Source of the DNA: an uncultured Bacteriovorax sp.
GTDB lineage: Bacteria > Bdellovibrionota > Bacteriovoracia > Bacteriovoracales > Bacteriovoracaceae
Length of the DNA stretch: 64,000 nucleotides
Direction: 5' to 3'
Assembly (NCBI GenBank): GCA_946481315.1
Contig: CAMLMH010000004.1
Location: 1 to 64,000, forward strand
This document shows, in pieces, positions 28,107 to 37,927 of the stretch (within the stretch, counting starts at the first letter, position 1; each line of letters begins with the position of its first letter). The notes under the pieces are model-generated. The model saw nothing but the letters and a program-made list of their open reading frames with translations. It was not told where the DNA came from and searched no databases. Made by a program: the position numbers and the translations under genes.

Positions 28107-29086
28107 CTTTCACCATCCTTTCGGGGATGAATGCAGCGATAGTCGTGATCGCTGTGCAGAAGCGGAATAGGAGAGACTGTGCAATCAGTTTCTCTGGCCG
28201 GACAACGGGGATTAAACTGACATCCGGATGGTCTTTCGTGAAAAGCAGGAACGATTCCCGGTATAGAAGGTAATGAACTTTTAGCTTCACGGGTAATGGC
28301 CCCAGGTCGGGACTCTAGGAGACCTCTGGTATAGTGATGACGTGGATGAGTGAGAACCTGAGAGGTCAATCCACTTTCGACAATTTCACCAGCATACATT
28401 ACCTGAATACGGTCACTGTATTCGGAAACCAGACCCAGATCATGGGTGACCAGGATGATTGCCATGTTATTTTTTTTCTGCAGCGTCTTTAGCAGTGAGA
28501 GAATTTGCTTTTGGATTGTGACATCCAGTGCTGTCGTCGGTTCATCAGCAATCAGAATCTGGGGATTGCAGGAAATGGCCATCGCTATCATCACTCTCTG
28601 GGCCATCCCACCGGATAATTCAAACGGATAGGCCCGAAGCCGTTCTTTGGGGGAGGGTATACCGACAATTGTCAGCAGTTCCAACGCGCGCTCTCTGGCC
28701 GTTTTTTTCGAAATATTTTCGTGTTCCAGAATCGTTTCTACCAGCTGAAATTCAACGGTGAGGAAGGGATTTAATGCCGTCATGGGATCCTGAAAGATCA
28801 TCGACATTTGTTTTCCACGAATGGCCCTTTTTTCTTTTTCCGGTAGTGGTAAAAGTTCTTTTCCATTGATGGTGAGAGTTTTAGCACTGACGATGGCGTT
28901 ATCAGGAAGAATTCCCATGAGGGCGAGATTCGTAATACTTTTTCCCGAGCCTGATTCTCCTACAACTCCCAGCATTTCTCCAGTCTGCAGATAAAAACTC
29001 AAATCGCGAACAGCGTGAACTGGTTCAGCTCGACGGTCTGTTTTGAAATGGATATTGAGATTTTCTATATTGAGTAATGCCTGCAT
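28103..29086 (-). CDS. dppD: dipeptide ABC transporter ATP-binding protein DppD
   Basis: 327 residues. Walker A GESGSGKS, Q-loop MIFQDPMTALNPF, signature LSGGMAQRVMIAMA, Walker B ILIADEPTTALDVT, H-loop LVTHDLG, C-terminal HHYTRGLLESRP and the Cys motif CQFNPRCPARETDC. Pairs with DppF beneath the DppBC permease. Start ATG 29086 one base after the dppC stop. Confidence 0.95.
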   Translation of the reverse strand: MQALLNIENLNIHFKTDRRAEPVHAVRDLSFYLQTGEMLGVVGESGSGKSITNLALMGILPDNAIVSAKTLTINGKELLPLPEKEKRAIRGKQMSMIFQDPMTALNPFLTVEFQLVETILEHENISKKTARERALELLTIVGIPSPKERLRAYPFELSGGMAQRVMIAMAISCNPQILIADEPTTALDVTIQKQILSLLKTLQKKNNMAIILVTHDLGLVSEYSDRIQVMYAGEIVESGLTSQVLTHPRHHYTRGLLESRPGAITREAKSSLPSIPGIVPAFHERPSGCQFNPRCPARETDCTVSPIPLLHSDHDYRCIHPRKDGER

Positions 29087-29087
29087 A

Positions 29088-29954
29088 TTAACTCTGCTTC
29101 TTCAGTTTAGGGTCCAGTGCATCCCGCAATCCGTCACCTAACAGGTTGAAGGACAAAACAATAATAAGAATACAAAGACCGGGTAAAGTCACCATCCAGG
29201 GAGAACTCTCTATAAAACTTCGGGCATCGGAAAGCATCGTTCCCCATTCGGCCATGGGGGCCTGGGCCCCTAGTCCCAGAAAGCCCAGAGCGGCACAATT
29301 AAGAATACCGTCGCTAAAACCAAGAGTGGCCTGAACAATAAGTGGTGCCATACAGTTGGGAAGGATCTCTATAAACATCAGCCGGAAATTTCCCGCCCCG
29401 TAAAGTTTAGCAGCGGCAACGTATTGTTTACTTTTTTCTACCATGACCTGGGCCCGGATAATCCGAACGAAGTTGGGTATCGCTACGATACTGACAGCAA
29501 TAATAGCATTGGAAATTCCAGGTCCTAAAATGGCGACAATAACAATAGCAAACAAAATACTGGGTAAGGACATAATCATGTCAGTCAGGCGCATAATACT
29601 TTTATCAATGAAGCCACCATAAAATCCGGCAATGACTCCCAGGAGGGTTCCGATAAAAAGAGAGATGATAACGACCATAAAGCCCACGGCCAGGGAAATT
29701 CGGGAACCAAAAATCAAACGCGACAGAAGGTCCCGGCCCAGATCATCAGTTCCCAGGACAAACTGCGCTTGTCCTCCTTCGGCAAAACGGGGAGGTAAAC
29801 GAAGGGCCTCAGAATAAACATTGCTCGGATCATGAGGAGCGAGAATGGGAGCGGCGAGGGCGATGATCGTCGCCATGATAATTATGAATATACCGATCAT
29901 CGCACCCCGATTTTTTCTGATCTCAAAAAAAAGTTCTTTTAAAAATATTTTCAT
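29088..29954 (-). CDS. dppC: dipeptide ABC transporter permease DppC
   Basis: 288 residues, with the N-terminal OppC-type segment (FFEIRKNRGAMIGIFIIIMATIIALAAP split) and six predicted transmembrane helices. LGTDDLGRDLLSRLIFGSRISL is the family hallmark, and the EAA coupling loop is around AAKLYGAGNFRLMFIEILPN. Forms the channel with DppB. Three-base gap from dppB. Confidence 0.95.
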   Translation of the reverse strand: MKIFLKELFFEIRKNRGAMIGIFIIIMATIIALAAPILAPHDPSNVYSEALRLPPRFAEGGQAQFVLGTDDLGRDLLSRLIFGSRISLAVGFMVVIISLFIGTLLGVIAGFYGGFIDKSIMRLTDMIMSLPSILFAIVIVAILGPGISNAIIAVSIVAIPNFVRIIRAQVMVEKSKQYVAAAKLYGAGNFRLMFIEILPNCMAPLIVQATLGFSDGILNCAALGFLGLGAQAPMAEWGTMLSDARSFIESSPWMVTLPGLCILIIVLSFNLLGDGLRDALDPKLKKQS

Positions 29955-29957
29955 TTT

Positions 29958-30974
29958 CTAGCTCTTCATCCTTGGATTAAGAAAATAGTAGAGGATGTCC
30001 ACCAGAATATTTGTCAGAACAATGATAAAAGAAATGATCAGTACACCGCCCTGAATGACAGGATAATCACGCGAAGATATACTCTGGACAATCCACTTGC
30101 CAATACCCGGCCAGCTGAAAATAGTTTCAGTTAATATGGCCCCCGTGATAATTGATCCAAACAAGAGAGCAAGGGTTGTAACAATCGGAACGAGAGCATT
30201 TCTTAAAGCATGAATAAAAATAATTCTTTTGCGGCTTAATCCTTTGGCCCGTGCCGTGCGAATATAATCTTCTCCCAGAACTTCCAGCATTGAAGACCTT
30301 GTCATACGGGCAATAACCGCCAGAGGAATAGTTCCCAGCACAGTGGCCGGAAGAATGAGGTGACGAAGAGCGCTTAAAAATGCTTTAAATCCTTCAGCTT
30401 CCCGGACAGAAGTTTGAAGTGTGTCTAACAGATAAAATCCACTCCAAAGTGGAACATCATAGAGAAAATCAATCCGGCCGGAGACAGGAGTTAAGCCTAG
30501 TTTGACTGAAAAAATCAAAATGAGTACCAGACCCCACCAAAAAATGGGCATTGAATAGCCGACCAGTGATGCACTCATCAGCATGTAATCAAAAAAACTA
30601 TTTCGTTTCACGGCCGCAAATATACCCAATGGGATTCCGAGTAGGGTCGCCAGAATCAGCGCAATCATCCCTAGCTCCAGCGTAGCAGGAAATCGCTCAA
30701 TGAATTCACTCCAGACAGAATTGTTGGAGATAATTGAAACTCCAAATTCACCCCGTCCAAGGTTTTGCAGATAGATCCAGTATTGTTCTAAGATGGGTCG
30801 ATCAAGACCCAATGCTTTTTTCATTTCAAGGTAGCGGGTCGGATCTGAACCACGTTCACCGATCAGATTTAAAACCGGATCTCCCGGTATGAGTCTGATG
30901 AGAAAAAAGCAAATCAAAGAGATCCCCAGCAAAGTGGGGATCATGTCTAAGATTTTTTTACCTATGAATTTCAT
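29958..30974 (-). CDS. dppB: dipeptide ABC transporter permease DppB
   Basis: 338 residues. Hallmarks RLIPGDPVLNLIGERG, GEFGVSIISNNSVWSEF, ARMTRSSMLEVLGEDYIRTARAKGL (EAA loop, in two parts) and TETIFSWPGIGKWIVQSI near the C-terminus; six transmembrane helices. Permease subunit coupled to the DppD/F ATPases. Two bases separate its start from the dppA stop. Confidence 0.95.
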   Translation of the reverse strand: MKFIGKKILDMIPTLLGISLICFFLIRLIPGDPVLNLIGERGSDPTRYLEMKKALGLDRPILEQYWIYLQNLGRGEFGVSIISNNSVWSEFIERFPATLELGMIALILATLLGIPLGIFAAVKRNSFFDYMLMSASLVGYSMPIFWWGLVLILIFSVKLGLTPVSGRIDFLYDVPLWSGFYLLDTLQTSVREAEGFKAFLSALRHLILPATVLGTIPLAVIARMTRSSMLEVLGEDYIRTARAKGLSRKRIIFIHALRNALVPIVTTLALLFGSIITGAILTETIFSWPGIGKWIVQSISSRDYPVIQGGVLIISFIIVLTNILVDILYYFLNPRMKS

Positions 30975-30976
30975 TC

Positions 30977-32557
30977 TTATTCGACACTAACCTCGGCGAG
31001 ATAGTCCTGGCCTAATGGATCGATTTTGTAATTTTTGACTTTTTTAGACATCACCCGGAAAACTTTTGAGTGGGCCAGAGTTACCCACGGAGCTTCTTCC
31101 TTGGCAATTTTTTGTGCATCCATATAAAGTTTCGTTCGTTTCTTAATCTCAGATGTTGTTTTGGCATCATTGATCAGTTTATCAAATGGTTCATGACACC
31201 ACCGGGAGTAATTACTTCCCGATTTCACACTGGCACATCCTAGAAGTACGTTTAAGAAATTGTCCGGATCTCCGTTATCTCCAGTCCATCCCATCTGCAG
31301 CATCTGATGTGTTCCAACCTTAGACTTTTCCAGATAAGTGGGCCAGTCATAGCTGACAAGCTTAGCTTTAATTCCAATTTTAGCTAAATCGGCCTGCATA
31401 AGTTCACCCATCTTTTTTCCATTGGGATTGTAGGGACGAGCTACTGGTAGTGTCCAGATTTCCGTTTCAAATCCGTTAGGATAGCCTGCCTTCTTTAACA
31501 ACTCTTGCGCTTTTGCCGGATTGTAATCGTAATCTGTCACGGAATTGTTATACGACCAGATGGTCGGTGGCAACGGATTCTTGGCCACTGTGGCATTTCC
31601 CATATAGATGGCATTGATGTAGGAAGAGCGATTGAGTGCATGGTTAATGGCCCTTCTGACCATGACATTATCAAAGGGCTTTTTAGTGACGTTCATAGCA
31701 AGGTAACCAACATTGAGTCCGGCCGCTTCCATCACAGTCAGTGTTCCATTTTTCATCAGATCCTGAACGTCTGCCGGTGCCGGCTCATTCACAAAATGAC
31801 ATTCACCTGTTTTTAATTTCTGAGTACGAACGTTTGCATCAGGAGTAATTGCAAAAATCAATTTGTCGATGTTGCCGCGTTTTCCCCAGTAATTTTTGTG
31901 AGCTTCATAACGAATCACACTGTCTTTGGCATAGGAAGAAAAAACAAATGGTCCCGTTCCCACCGGCTGATTATCTATATCAGCAAGTTTTCCGGATTTT
32001 TTTAATTGTTCTGCATATTCACCAGAAAGAATGCTCATAAAGCTCATTGCCAGGTTGGCCAGAAAAGGGGCTTCCGGTTGGGCCAGTGTAATTTGCACCT
32101 TCATGGGAGAGAGTGCTTTCACATCGGTAATGAGTGTTCCCATTTCCATGCCGTCGAAATATTCATATTTACCACCGCCAACATTGTGAAAGGGATGACT
32201 TTTACTTCTTTGTCTTTCAATGGAGAAAACCACATCATCAGCATTTAGATCGCGGGTTGGTTTAAAATACTTTGTCGTATGAAATTTAACACCTGGACGA
32301 AGCGTGAAGGTATAAACTTTCTTATCTTTGGAGATTTCCCACGACGACGCGAGACCCGGAACGATTTTAGTTCCACCTCTTTCAAATTCCACCAGTCGGT
32401 TGTAGAGGGTTGCTGATGTCGCGTTAACAGATGTCCCGTCCGTGACTAACTGGGGGTTAAATGAGCTGGGAGAACCTTCTGAGCAGTAAACAAAAGTGGC
32501 AGATTCAGCACTGATTGCAAGCGTAGACCCCAGCGCGAGGGCCAGAATGGGTTTCAT
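30977..32557 (-). CDS. dppA: periplasmic dipeptide-binding protein DppA
   Basis: 526 residues from ATG 32557, with AAGGAG nine bases upstream; an in-frame TTG at 32566 is less likely. Signal peptide ends about SAESA. Mature start TFVYCSEGSPSSFNPQLVTD and LYNRLVEFERGGTKIVPGLA closely parallel E. coli DppA, more than OppA, which supports the dipeptide assignment. Later family 5 signatures are LNADDVVFSIERQ and AHKNYWGKRGNIDKLIF. Captures di- and perhaps tripeptides for DppBCDF. Peptide uptake suits an organism that digests prey or detritus. Confidence 0.95.
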   Translation of the reverse strand: MKPILALALGSTLAISAESATFVYCSEGSPSSFNPQLVTDGTSVNATSATLYNRLVEFERGGTKIVPGLASSWEISKDKKVYTFTLRPGVKFHTTKYFKPTRDLNADDVVFSIERQRSKSHPFHNVGGGKYEYFDGMEMGTLITDVKALSPMKVQITLAQPEAPFLANLAMSFMSILSGEYAEQLKKSGKLADIDNQPVGTGPFVFSSYAKDSVIRYEAHKNYWGKRGNIDKLIFAITPDANVRTQKLKTGECHFVNEPAPADVQDLMKNGTLTVMEAAGLNVGYLAMNVTKKPFDNVMVRRAINHALNRSSYINAIYMGNATVAKNPLPPTIWSYNNSVTDYDYNPAKAQELLKKAGYPNGFETEIWTLPVARPYNPNGKKMGELMQADLAKIGIKAKLVSYDWPTYLEKSKVGTHQMLQMGWTGDNGDPDNFLNVLLGCASVKSGSNYSRWCHEPFDKLINDAKTTSEIKKRTKLYMDAQKIAKEEAPWVTLAHSKVFRVMSKKVKNYKIDPLGQDYLAEVSVE

Positions 32558-32594
32558 CACGATCAACTCCTTTTAAAAGATGTGAAATTAAATA

Positions 32595-32623
32595 ATTGTT
32601 TAATATTTGACCGCATCTGACAA
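32595..32623 (-). promoter_or_regulatory. candidate promoter of the dpp operon
   Basis: Minus strand TTGTCA (32618-32623, 5 of 6), 17-nt spacer, AACAAT (32595-32600, 4 of 6). The start would be near 32588, about 31 nt before the dppA ATG. Confidence 0.4.
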
Positions 32624-32708
32624 CCTTTAAAAGTAAAGTTTGCCCAATGCAATATGGCCCAATAAAAATACTAAGGAACAGAAACGGAAATTCCGATATC
32701 AATTCAAG

Positions 32709-34202
32709 ATGAAATCCTTCACTAAATTAGGACTCGCTCAAAGACTTACGCTATCCACCTTTTTCATGATGGCGGGTGGTCTCATCTTTTTAACGGCCCT
32801 GGTCTATTTTTCAGTGATCACTTTTGGACAGGAGTTTTTAATTGAAGAGCTTGATGAGCGAACCAGCATCATTGAACGCACCATCACCGAACCCTTGTGG
32901 AATTACGACCGCACACAACTCGTAGAAATGGGCCACTCTTTGTTATTAGAGGGAAAATATATCTATGTAACCGGACTCAAAGTGCAGTATCCCAACGGAG
33001 AAGTGTTATTTGAAAAAGGCCCAGGTCGTGTTGCTATCGATTTTAATCAGGTAAAAGATGCGTCTTATACTAAAAGTAGAGTGAGCCAAATTTATCGTGA
33101 AGGACAGCTCATCGGAATTGTGAGTGTCGCAGTTACCAATCAAGGCTTCGTTACCACTTTTAGTCATCAACTCTTAAAAGTTCTGGCTTTTTCGCTGGGG
33201 CTTCTGGTCTTCGTCAGCTTGATGTTGCGTTTTTATTTTAACCGGGCCTTAACGATTCCCCTTAACCGCGTTCTCAATCAGATTCACATGTTTGAAACTA
33301 ACCAGTTTGACCAGGGTGATATAAGTGATCTTCCGGAAGAATTTGAAGTGATTTCCAATGCTCTCTCCAGTGCGTGGAAGCTGGTCAAACAGCGCAATGA
33401 TGATCTGCTCGTCTATGCCGATGATCTGGAGAAAGTTGTTAAAGAAAGAACCTCTGAACTAGAAGGACAAATTGCTAAAAACGTCAATGCAGCAAGGTTA
33501 GTGGCCGCCGGTGAAATGGCTGCAGATGTCGCTCATGAAATTAATAATCCCTTAACGATTATTGACTTACATGTAGCAAAAATTAAAAAGCTAGGAATGG
33601 ATGAAGGAAAAACTATTTCCCATCACGAGATTCGTCAGTCGGTAGATAAAATTCAATCCATGGTTGTACGGATTACAAAAATTATCAAAGGTCTCAAATC
33701 AATTGCCCGTGATGGAAATACCGATCCGATGATTCCTTTTAATGTGCAAAATATGCTGGAAGAAGTAAAGGCCCTGGTTGAAATGAAAATTAAAGGGCAG
33801 GACATAAAATTCAAAGTCACCCTGAATGATTCAGAGGCCATGGTCATAGGACGGGAAGTTCAGATTTCACAGGTACTGGTTAACCTGATTAATAATTCAG
33901 TCGATGCCATCGCCCAGCTTCCGGAAAAATGGGTCACGCTGGATATCCGGGTAAGTGATAAGATGATTCGTTTTATCCTGACTGACAGCGGACAGGGGAT
34001 TCCGGAAGATCTGCAGGAAAAAATCATGCGTCCTTTTTTCACTACCAAGGCCGCCAATAAAGGAACCGGACTCGGTCTTTCAATTTCCAAAAATATTATT
34101 CAGGAACATGAAGGACAGTTTCTTTATAACTGCAGTTCACCAAACACACAGTTTATTTTTACTCTAAGACGATATGCTAATCAGTATAAAATGAGCGCAT
34201 AA
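32709..34202 (+). CDS. membrane sensor histidine kinase
   Basis: 497 residues from ATG 32709. Transmembrane helices at about 15-40 and 154-177 enclose a ~110-residue periplasmic sensor region; then a HAMP-like linker, coiled coil ([19 protein letters not shown]) and HisKA with phosphoacceptor His276 in [13 protein letters not shown]. The ATPase domain has N-box [14 protein letters not shown]1 [12 protein letters not shown]-box [12 protein letters not shown] and G2 [13 protein letters not shown]. No Shine-Dalgarno is visible. The stop overlaps the next gene's ATG (TAATG), a periplasmic binding protein that may be its ligand receptor. No response regulator is nearby. Confidence 0.93.
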   Translation: MKSFTKLGLAQRLTLSTFFMMAGGLIFLTALVYFSVITFGQEFLIEELDERTSIIERTITEPLWNYDRTQLVEMGHSLLLEGKYIYVTGLKVQYPNGEVLFEKGPGRVAIDFNQVKDASYTKSRVSQIYREGQLIGIVSVAVTNQGFVTTFSHQLLKVLAFSLGLLVFVSLMLRFYFNRALTIPLNRVLNQIHMFETNQFDQGDISDLPEEFEVISNALSSAWKLVKQRNDDLLVYADDLEKVVKERTSELEGQIAKNVNAARLVAAGEMAADVAHEINNPLTIIDLHVAKIKKLGMDEGKTISHHEIRQSVDKIQSMVVRITKIIKGLKSIARDGNTDPMIPFNVQNMLEEVKALVEMKIKGQDIKFKVTLNDSEAMVIGREVQISQVLVNLINNSVDAIAQLPEKWVTLDIRVSDKMIRFILTDSGQGIPEDLQEKIMRPFFTTKAANKGTGLGLSISKNIIQEHEGQFLYNCSSPNTQFIFTLRRYANQYKMSA

Positions 34203-34960
34203 TGAAAAACTTTTTTTTCTGTCTCTCGTTGCTTTTTCCCCTTTCTTCCGTCAATGCCGAAGAGATCAAGATAGTATCGGACTTATGGTGTCCATATGCC
34301 TGTGAACCTGGTGAGCGGCCAGGCTTTATGGTTGAAATCTCAACTGAAATATTTAAAGAACATGGCATCAGCATAAAATACGATTTAATGAACTGGTCAC
34401 GGGCCATTAAAGAAACCCGCTCTGGAAATTACACGGCCCTGGTTGGGGCAAGTCGTGGTGATGTTCCAGACTTTATTATTCCCCGCGAACCTGCAGGACA
34501 GCTGATTAATTATTATTTCACTCTGCAGTCAGATTCCTGGTTTTACCGCAATGAAAGTTCGCTTAAAAACAGAAAAATGGCAGTGATTAATGATTATTCC
34601 TATGGGACAGAGGTTGATTCGCTGGTTGCCAAAAAGCATAAATCGCTAAAAGTTATCTCCGGCAACGATGCGCTAAAGAGAATTATTCAGATGACAGAAT
34701 CTAAACGTCTGCATGGTTTTGTTGAAAATCCTGCTGTGCTTGATTACACCCTGATGCAGATGAAACTCGACAAATACGCTTTCAAAGTTTCAAGCCATAA
34801 TCTTGCCAATGATCCGGACCTCTTCGTGGCCTTCTCGCCAGTGCATGCAAAGAGTAAGCAATATGTGAAAATAATGGATGATGGGATTAAAGAACTTCGA
34901 AAAAACGGAAAACTAAAATCAATTCTGCAAAAATACGGACTCGAAGACTGGAAGAAATAG
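34202..34960 (+). CDS. periplasmic solute-binding protein, SBP_bac_3 type
   Basis: 252 residues. Signal peptide of about 19 residues ends VNA; mature EEIKIVSDLWCPYACEPGERPGF and MVEISTEIFKEHGISIKYDLMNWSRAIKE (in parts) match family 3 (amino-acid-type) binding proteins, as do KMAVINDYSYGTEVD and the C-terminal LRKNGKLKSILQKYGLEDW. A Cys pair (C25/C29 region) may form a disulfide. No permease or ATPase adjoins it, and its ATG overlaps the kinase stop. It therefore more likely feeds ligand information to the kinase than to a transporter. Confidence 0.85.
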   Translation: MKNFFFCLSLLFPLSSVNAEEIKIVSDLWCPYACEPGERPGFMVEISTEIFKEHGISIKYDLMNWSRAIKETRSGNYTALVGASRGDVPDFIIPREPAGQLINYYFTLQSDSWFYRNESSLKNRKMAVINDYSYGTEVDSLVAKKHKSLKVISGNDALKRIIQMTESKRLHGFVENPAVLDYTLMQMKLDKYAFKVSSHNLANDPDLFVAFSPVHAKSKQYVKIMDDGIKELRKNGKLKSILQKYGLEDWKK

Positions 34961-34964
34961 AAAT

Positions 34965-34994
34965 AAAAAAGGCCTCTTTCGAGGCCTTTTTTTT
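34965..34994. terminator. bidirectional terminator between convergent genes
   Basis: AAAAAAGGCCTC-TTTC-GAGGCCTTTTTTTT: the GC-rich core stem is flanked by A6 and T8, so it works on both strands. It serves the binding-protein gene (plus) and phnE (minus, stop at 34993). Confidence 0.93.
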
Positions 34995-36042
34995 ATTTAA
35001 GTGCTTCTCTGATTTTTGAAGAGGCCCAGTCCATTGTCCAGACAATAGCTGCGATGAGAATAACCAGCATTCCCACTTCATTCCAGCGAGCCTGACCCTG
35101 GTATTGCATCAACAGGTTACCAATACCACCGCCGCCGACAAGACCGATGACGGTCGCCATACGGACGTTGATGTCCCAACGATAAATTGTATAAGATAAA
35201 TAAGGAAGAACGATTTGCGGTACGACACCAAACCATACGATCTGAATCGGATGAGCACCAGTGGCCGTAATCGCTTCAATCGGACCGTCATCGATGGATT
35301 CAATTTGCTCTGAGTATTGTTTTGTTAAAGACGCAATGGAGTGAATGCAAAGAGCAAGCATCCCTGAAAAAGGTCCGATACCAACCCAGACAGAGAAAAT
35401 AATCGCCCAGACCAGTGGCTCAATCGAGCGAGAGATATTTAAAACTGCTCTAAGAGCGTTATAGACAAAGAAGGCGACAGGATTGTTGCTCATGAGGTTT
35501 CTGGCAGCAAAAAATCCTAAAAGAAACGCAATCGGAATAGCTACGGCCGTTGCAATAAAGGCCATATAAATGGTTTCAATGGCGGCAAACAGGCCTTCCT
35601 GGAAAATGCCCCAGTTAGGATGAAAAAGAGCAGTAAAGATTCGCTTTGCTCCCTCAAGACCTGCTTCACTCAAAAACTCTTTAAGTGAAATCTGAGAGAC
35701 GTAGAAGCCTGTAATAAAAGTTAAAAGTATAACCAGGTATCCTAACCATGCAAATGGCTGAGACGTTGCAGTTTCATTTTCATCGTACTTAATGAGCCCG
35801 AAAAGTCCTCTTCCCAGTGAAAATTTAGTGAAGAATAAGACGGCGGCAATCGCCAGGCCCAGATAAAGAGCGTACATCGGCTGGTTCCAGTTAAATTCCG
35901 GATAGCGCTCATCAATGATCATTTTTTCGTAAATGATCTTATAACTGATCAGGGCCAGATAGGCCCACGATAGTGAATCCAGAACAAACGCTTTAAACGT
36001 CTGAACATATTTATTAGGTTTTGTTTTATATTGTTTTTGCAT
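34993..36042 (-). CDS. phnE: phosphonate/phosphate ABC transporter permease PhnE
   Basis: 349 residues, longer than the usual ~260 because of an N-terminal extension with extra transmembrane helices (about 17-120). The C-terminal permease core has FHPNWGIFQEGLFAAIETIYMA (split), RSIEPLVWAIIFSVWVGIGPF, the coupling loop EAITATGAHPIQIVWFGVVPQ and VIGLVGGGGIGNLLMQYQG. Imports phosphonates, phosphite or related phosphorus compounds with PhnC and PhnD. Last gene of the phnDCE operon. Confidence 0.9.
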   Translation of the reverse strand: MQKQYKTKPNKYVQTFKAFVLDSLSWAYLALISYKIIYEKMIIDERYPEFNWNQPMYALYLGLAIAAVLFFTKFSLGRGLFGLIKYDENETATSQPFAWLGYLVILLTFITGFYVSQISLKEFLSEAGLEGAKRIFTALFHPNWGIFQEGLFAAIETIYMAFIATAVAIPIAFLLGFFAARNLMSNNPVAFFVYNALRAVLNISRSIEPLVWAIIFSVWVGIGPFSGMLALCIHSIASLTKQYSEQIESIDDGPIEAITATGAHPIQIVWFGVVPQIVLPYLSYTIYRWDINVRMATVIGLVGGGGIGNLLMQYQGQARWNEVGMLVILIAAIVWTMDWASSKIREALK

Positions 36043-36064
36043 ATTTCTTTATCTCTGGAAAAAA

Positions 36065-36823
36065 TTAGTTAATGGTCACTTCAACAGCATCTTCGCCGTA
36101 GATTGTCTTGAACCACTCTTCGTTAATCTCTAGTGGTTTTCCGTCATAGATTTTTTGTCCCGCTTTTAAAGCAACAACTCTATGCGCGTACTGACGAACA
36201 AGAGAGAGGAAGTGAAGGTTGCAGACTACTGTTACACCCAGCTCTTCATTAACTTTTTTCAGGTATTGCATAACAGAGTGAGAGGTGGCCGGATCGAGAG
36301 AGGCAACCGGTTCATCGGCCAGAAGAATTTTAGGGTTTTGCATAAGTGCTCTGGCGATAGCGACACGTTGTTGTTGTCCACCCGAAAGGTTGTCTGCACG
36401 ATTTTTTTCTTTGCCCTTGAGACCTACAATTTCGATGTATTTCATCGCCCGTGCTTTGTCTTCAGCAGTGTAAATACCGAGAATAGATTTTAAAATTCCT
36501 GTCCGGGAAAGATTTCCCGTCAAAACGTTTTCAAGAACTGTTTTACGAGGAATGAGGTTGAAATGCTGGAAAATCATCCCAATGTTAGCGCGCATTTCAC
36601 GAAGGGCACGCCCTTTGAGTTTTGTCGTATCAACACCGTTGAAAACGATTTCTCCGCTGGTCGTATCATGCAGACGGTTTACACATCTGAGCATTGTCGA
36701 TTTTCCTGAACCGGATAATCCGATAATGACCAGGAATTCTCCTTGGGGAACGGTGAAACTTACGTCTTTCAGCGCATGCAGACCGTTAGGGTAGTACTTA
36801 TTAACATTTTTAATTTCTAGCAT
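36065..36823 (-). CDS. phnC: phosphonate ABC transporter ATP-binding protein PhnC
   Basis: 252 residues. Walker A GLSGSGKST, Q-loop MIFQHFNLIPRKTVLENVL, signature LSGGQQQRVAIARAL, Walker B ILLADEPVASLDP, and NLHFLSLVRQYAHRVVALKAGQ, the PhnC version of the H-loop region. Drives PhnE. Lies between phnD and phnE in the same direction. Confidence 0.95.
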   Translation of the reverse strand: MLEIKNVNKYYPNGLHALKDVSFTVPQGEFLVIIGLSGSGKSTMLRCVNRLHDTTSGEIVFNGVDTTKLKGRALREMRANIGMIFQHFNLIPRKTVLENVLTGNLSRTGILKSILGIYTAEDKARAMKYIEIVGLKGKEKNRADNLSGGQQQRVAIARALMQNPKILLADEPVASLDPATSHSVMQYLKKVNEELGVTVVCNLHFLSLVRQYAHRVVALKAGQKIYDGKPLEINEEWFKTIYGEDAVEVTIN

Positions 36824-36851
36824 ATCAACTCATTCCTTCAATAGTTGTAAC

Positions 36852-37757
36852 TTATTTAACTAGAGCAGCAGCATCGGTACCTGTTGACTTAAGGACAGCT
36901 CTTAATGAGTTGTAGTCTTTGTCGGTTGCAGGGATAACGCCGTCAACAGCGTAGATGTTTTTAAAAGTTGTTTTTCCTTCCGGAGTCGCAAGATACTTCT
37001 TGAGACCATCGATGAATTTTTTGGTAACAGCTGGATCCATCCCTTTTCTGAAAACAAACGGATCGTTAGGGATTTTATCTGTAATCTTTAGAACTTTAAC
37101 TTTCTTTTCTACGTCCGGGAATTGAGTCAGAACTCTTTCGCGGGCATCTTTAATCTGGCCATCAAAAGCGTCTGAATAGAAAGCCGCTCCGGCATCAACC
37201 TGACCTTGATAAATCATCGTGATAACGTTGTCGTGTTTAATGGCAAAAGTCTGATTGCCTAGTTTTACCTTGGCATCATTCAAGATTTTAAGCGGGAAAA
37301 GGTAACCTGATGTTGAAGAAGCGTCGGTGAACGCAAACTTCTTGCCGTTAAGATCTTTTAGCGTTTTAATTCCTGATTTTTCAGAAGCGTAGATTGCGCC
37401 TGCATAGTAGTCTTTTCCGTGACGAAGTGTTTTTAATTTTGCTTCAGCACCGAATTTTGAGTTCGCAAGCAAGTATCCGAAAGAATTCATAACGGCGATA
37501 TCAGCACGGTTTGATCCGAAGGCCTCAACAACCGCGATATAGTTTGAAGGGATACCAGACTTGAAATAGAGTCCTGTTTCTTTTTCCATGAATTTTAAAA
37601 AATGGTCTGAGTTTGTCGCGATAGCATTAGCATCTACAGACGGTGTGAAGTAGATCTTTACAGGATTGTCGCGCGTGCCGAGTTTATCTTCAGCAAAAGC
37701 ACATACAGACACAGCAAGCATCAAAAGGCCAAGAACCGGTCTTTTCAAGTTCATCAT
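36852..37757 (-). CDS. phnD: phosphonate/phosphate-binding protein PhnD
   Basis: 301 residues, signal peptide ending about CAFA. Start ATG 37757 has AAGGAG six bases upstream. Family features include VKIYFTPSVDANAIA, YIAVVEAFGSNRADIAVMNS, ASEKSGIKTLKDLNGKKFAF, DASSTSGYLFPL (ligand-binding Ser/Thr cluster) and GQVDAGAAFYSDAF. Captures phosphonate, phosphite or phosphate derivatives in the periplasm. No C-P lyase or phosphonatase gene is in the window. Confidence 0.93.
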   Translation of the reverse strand: MMNLKRPVLGLLMLAVSVCAFAEDKLGTRDNPVKIYFTPSVDANAIATNSDHFLKFMEKETGLYFKSGIPSNYIAVVEAFGSNRADIAVMNSFGYLLANSKFGAEAKLKTLRHGKDYYAGAIYASEKSGIKTLKDLNGKKFAFTDASSTSGYLFPLKILNDAKVKLGNQTFAIKHDNVITMIYQGQVDAGAAFYSDAFDGQIKDARERVLTQFPDVEKKVKVLKITDKIPNDPFVFRKGMDPAVTKKFIDGLKKYLATPEGKTTFKNIYAVDGVIPATDKDYNSLRAVLKSTGTDAAALVK

Positions 37758-37927
37758 GGAAAACTCCTTAGATAAAAGAATTCAACAGTTTATATTAAAA
37801 AAATTGTTCCGGAAAAATAACACAGATAATCCGAATTGGTTAGTCAGGAATTGATTTTGTTCACCAAAAAAGCGTAAAAGATGGTAATTTTTTTAGAGTG
37901 AGTGCTCTTTCTGAGGAGATTTACGCA

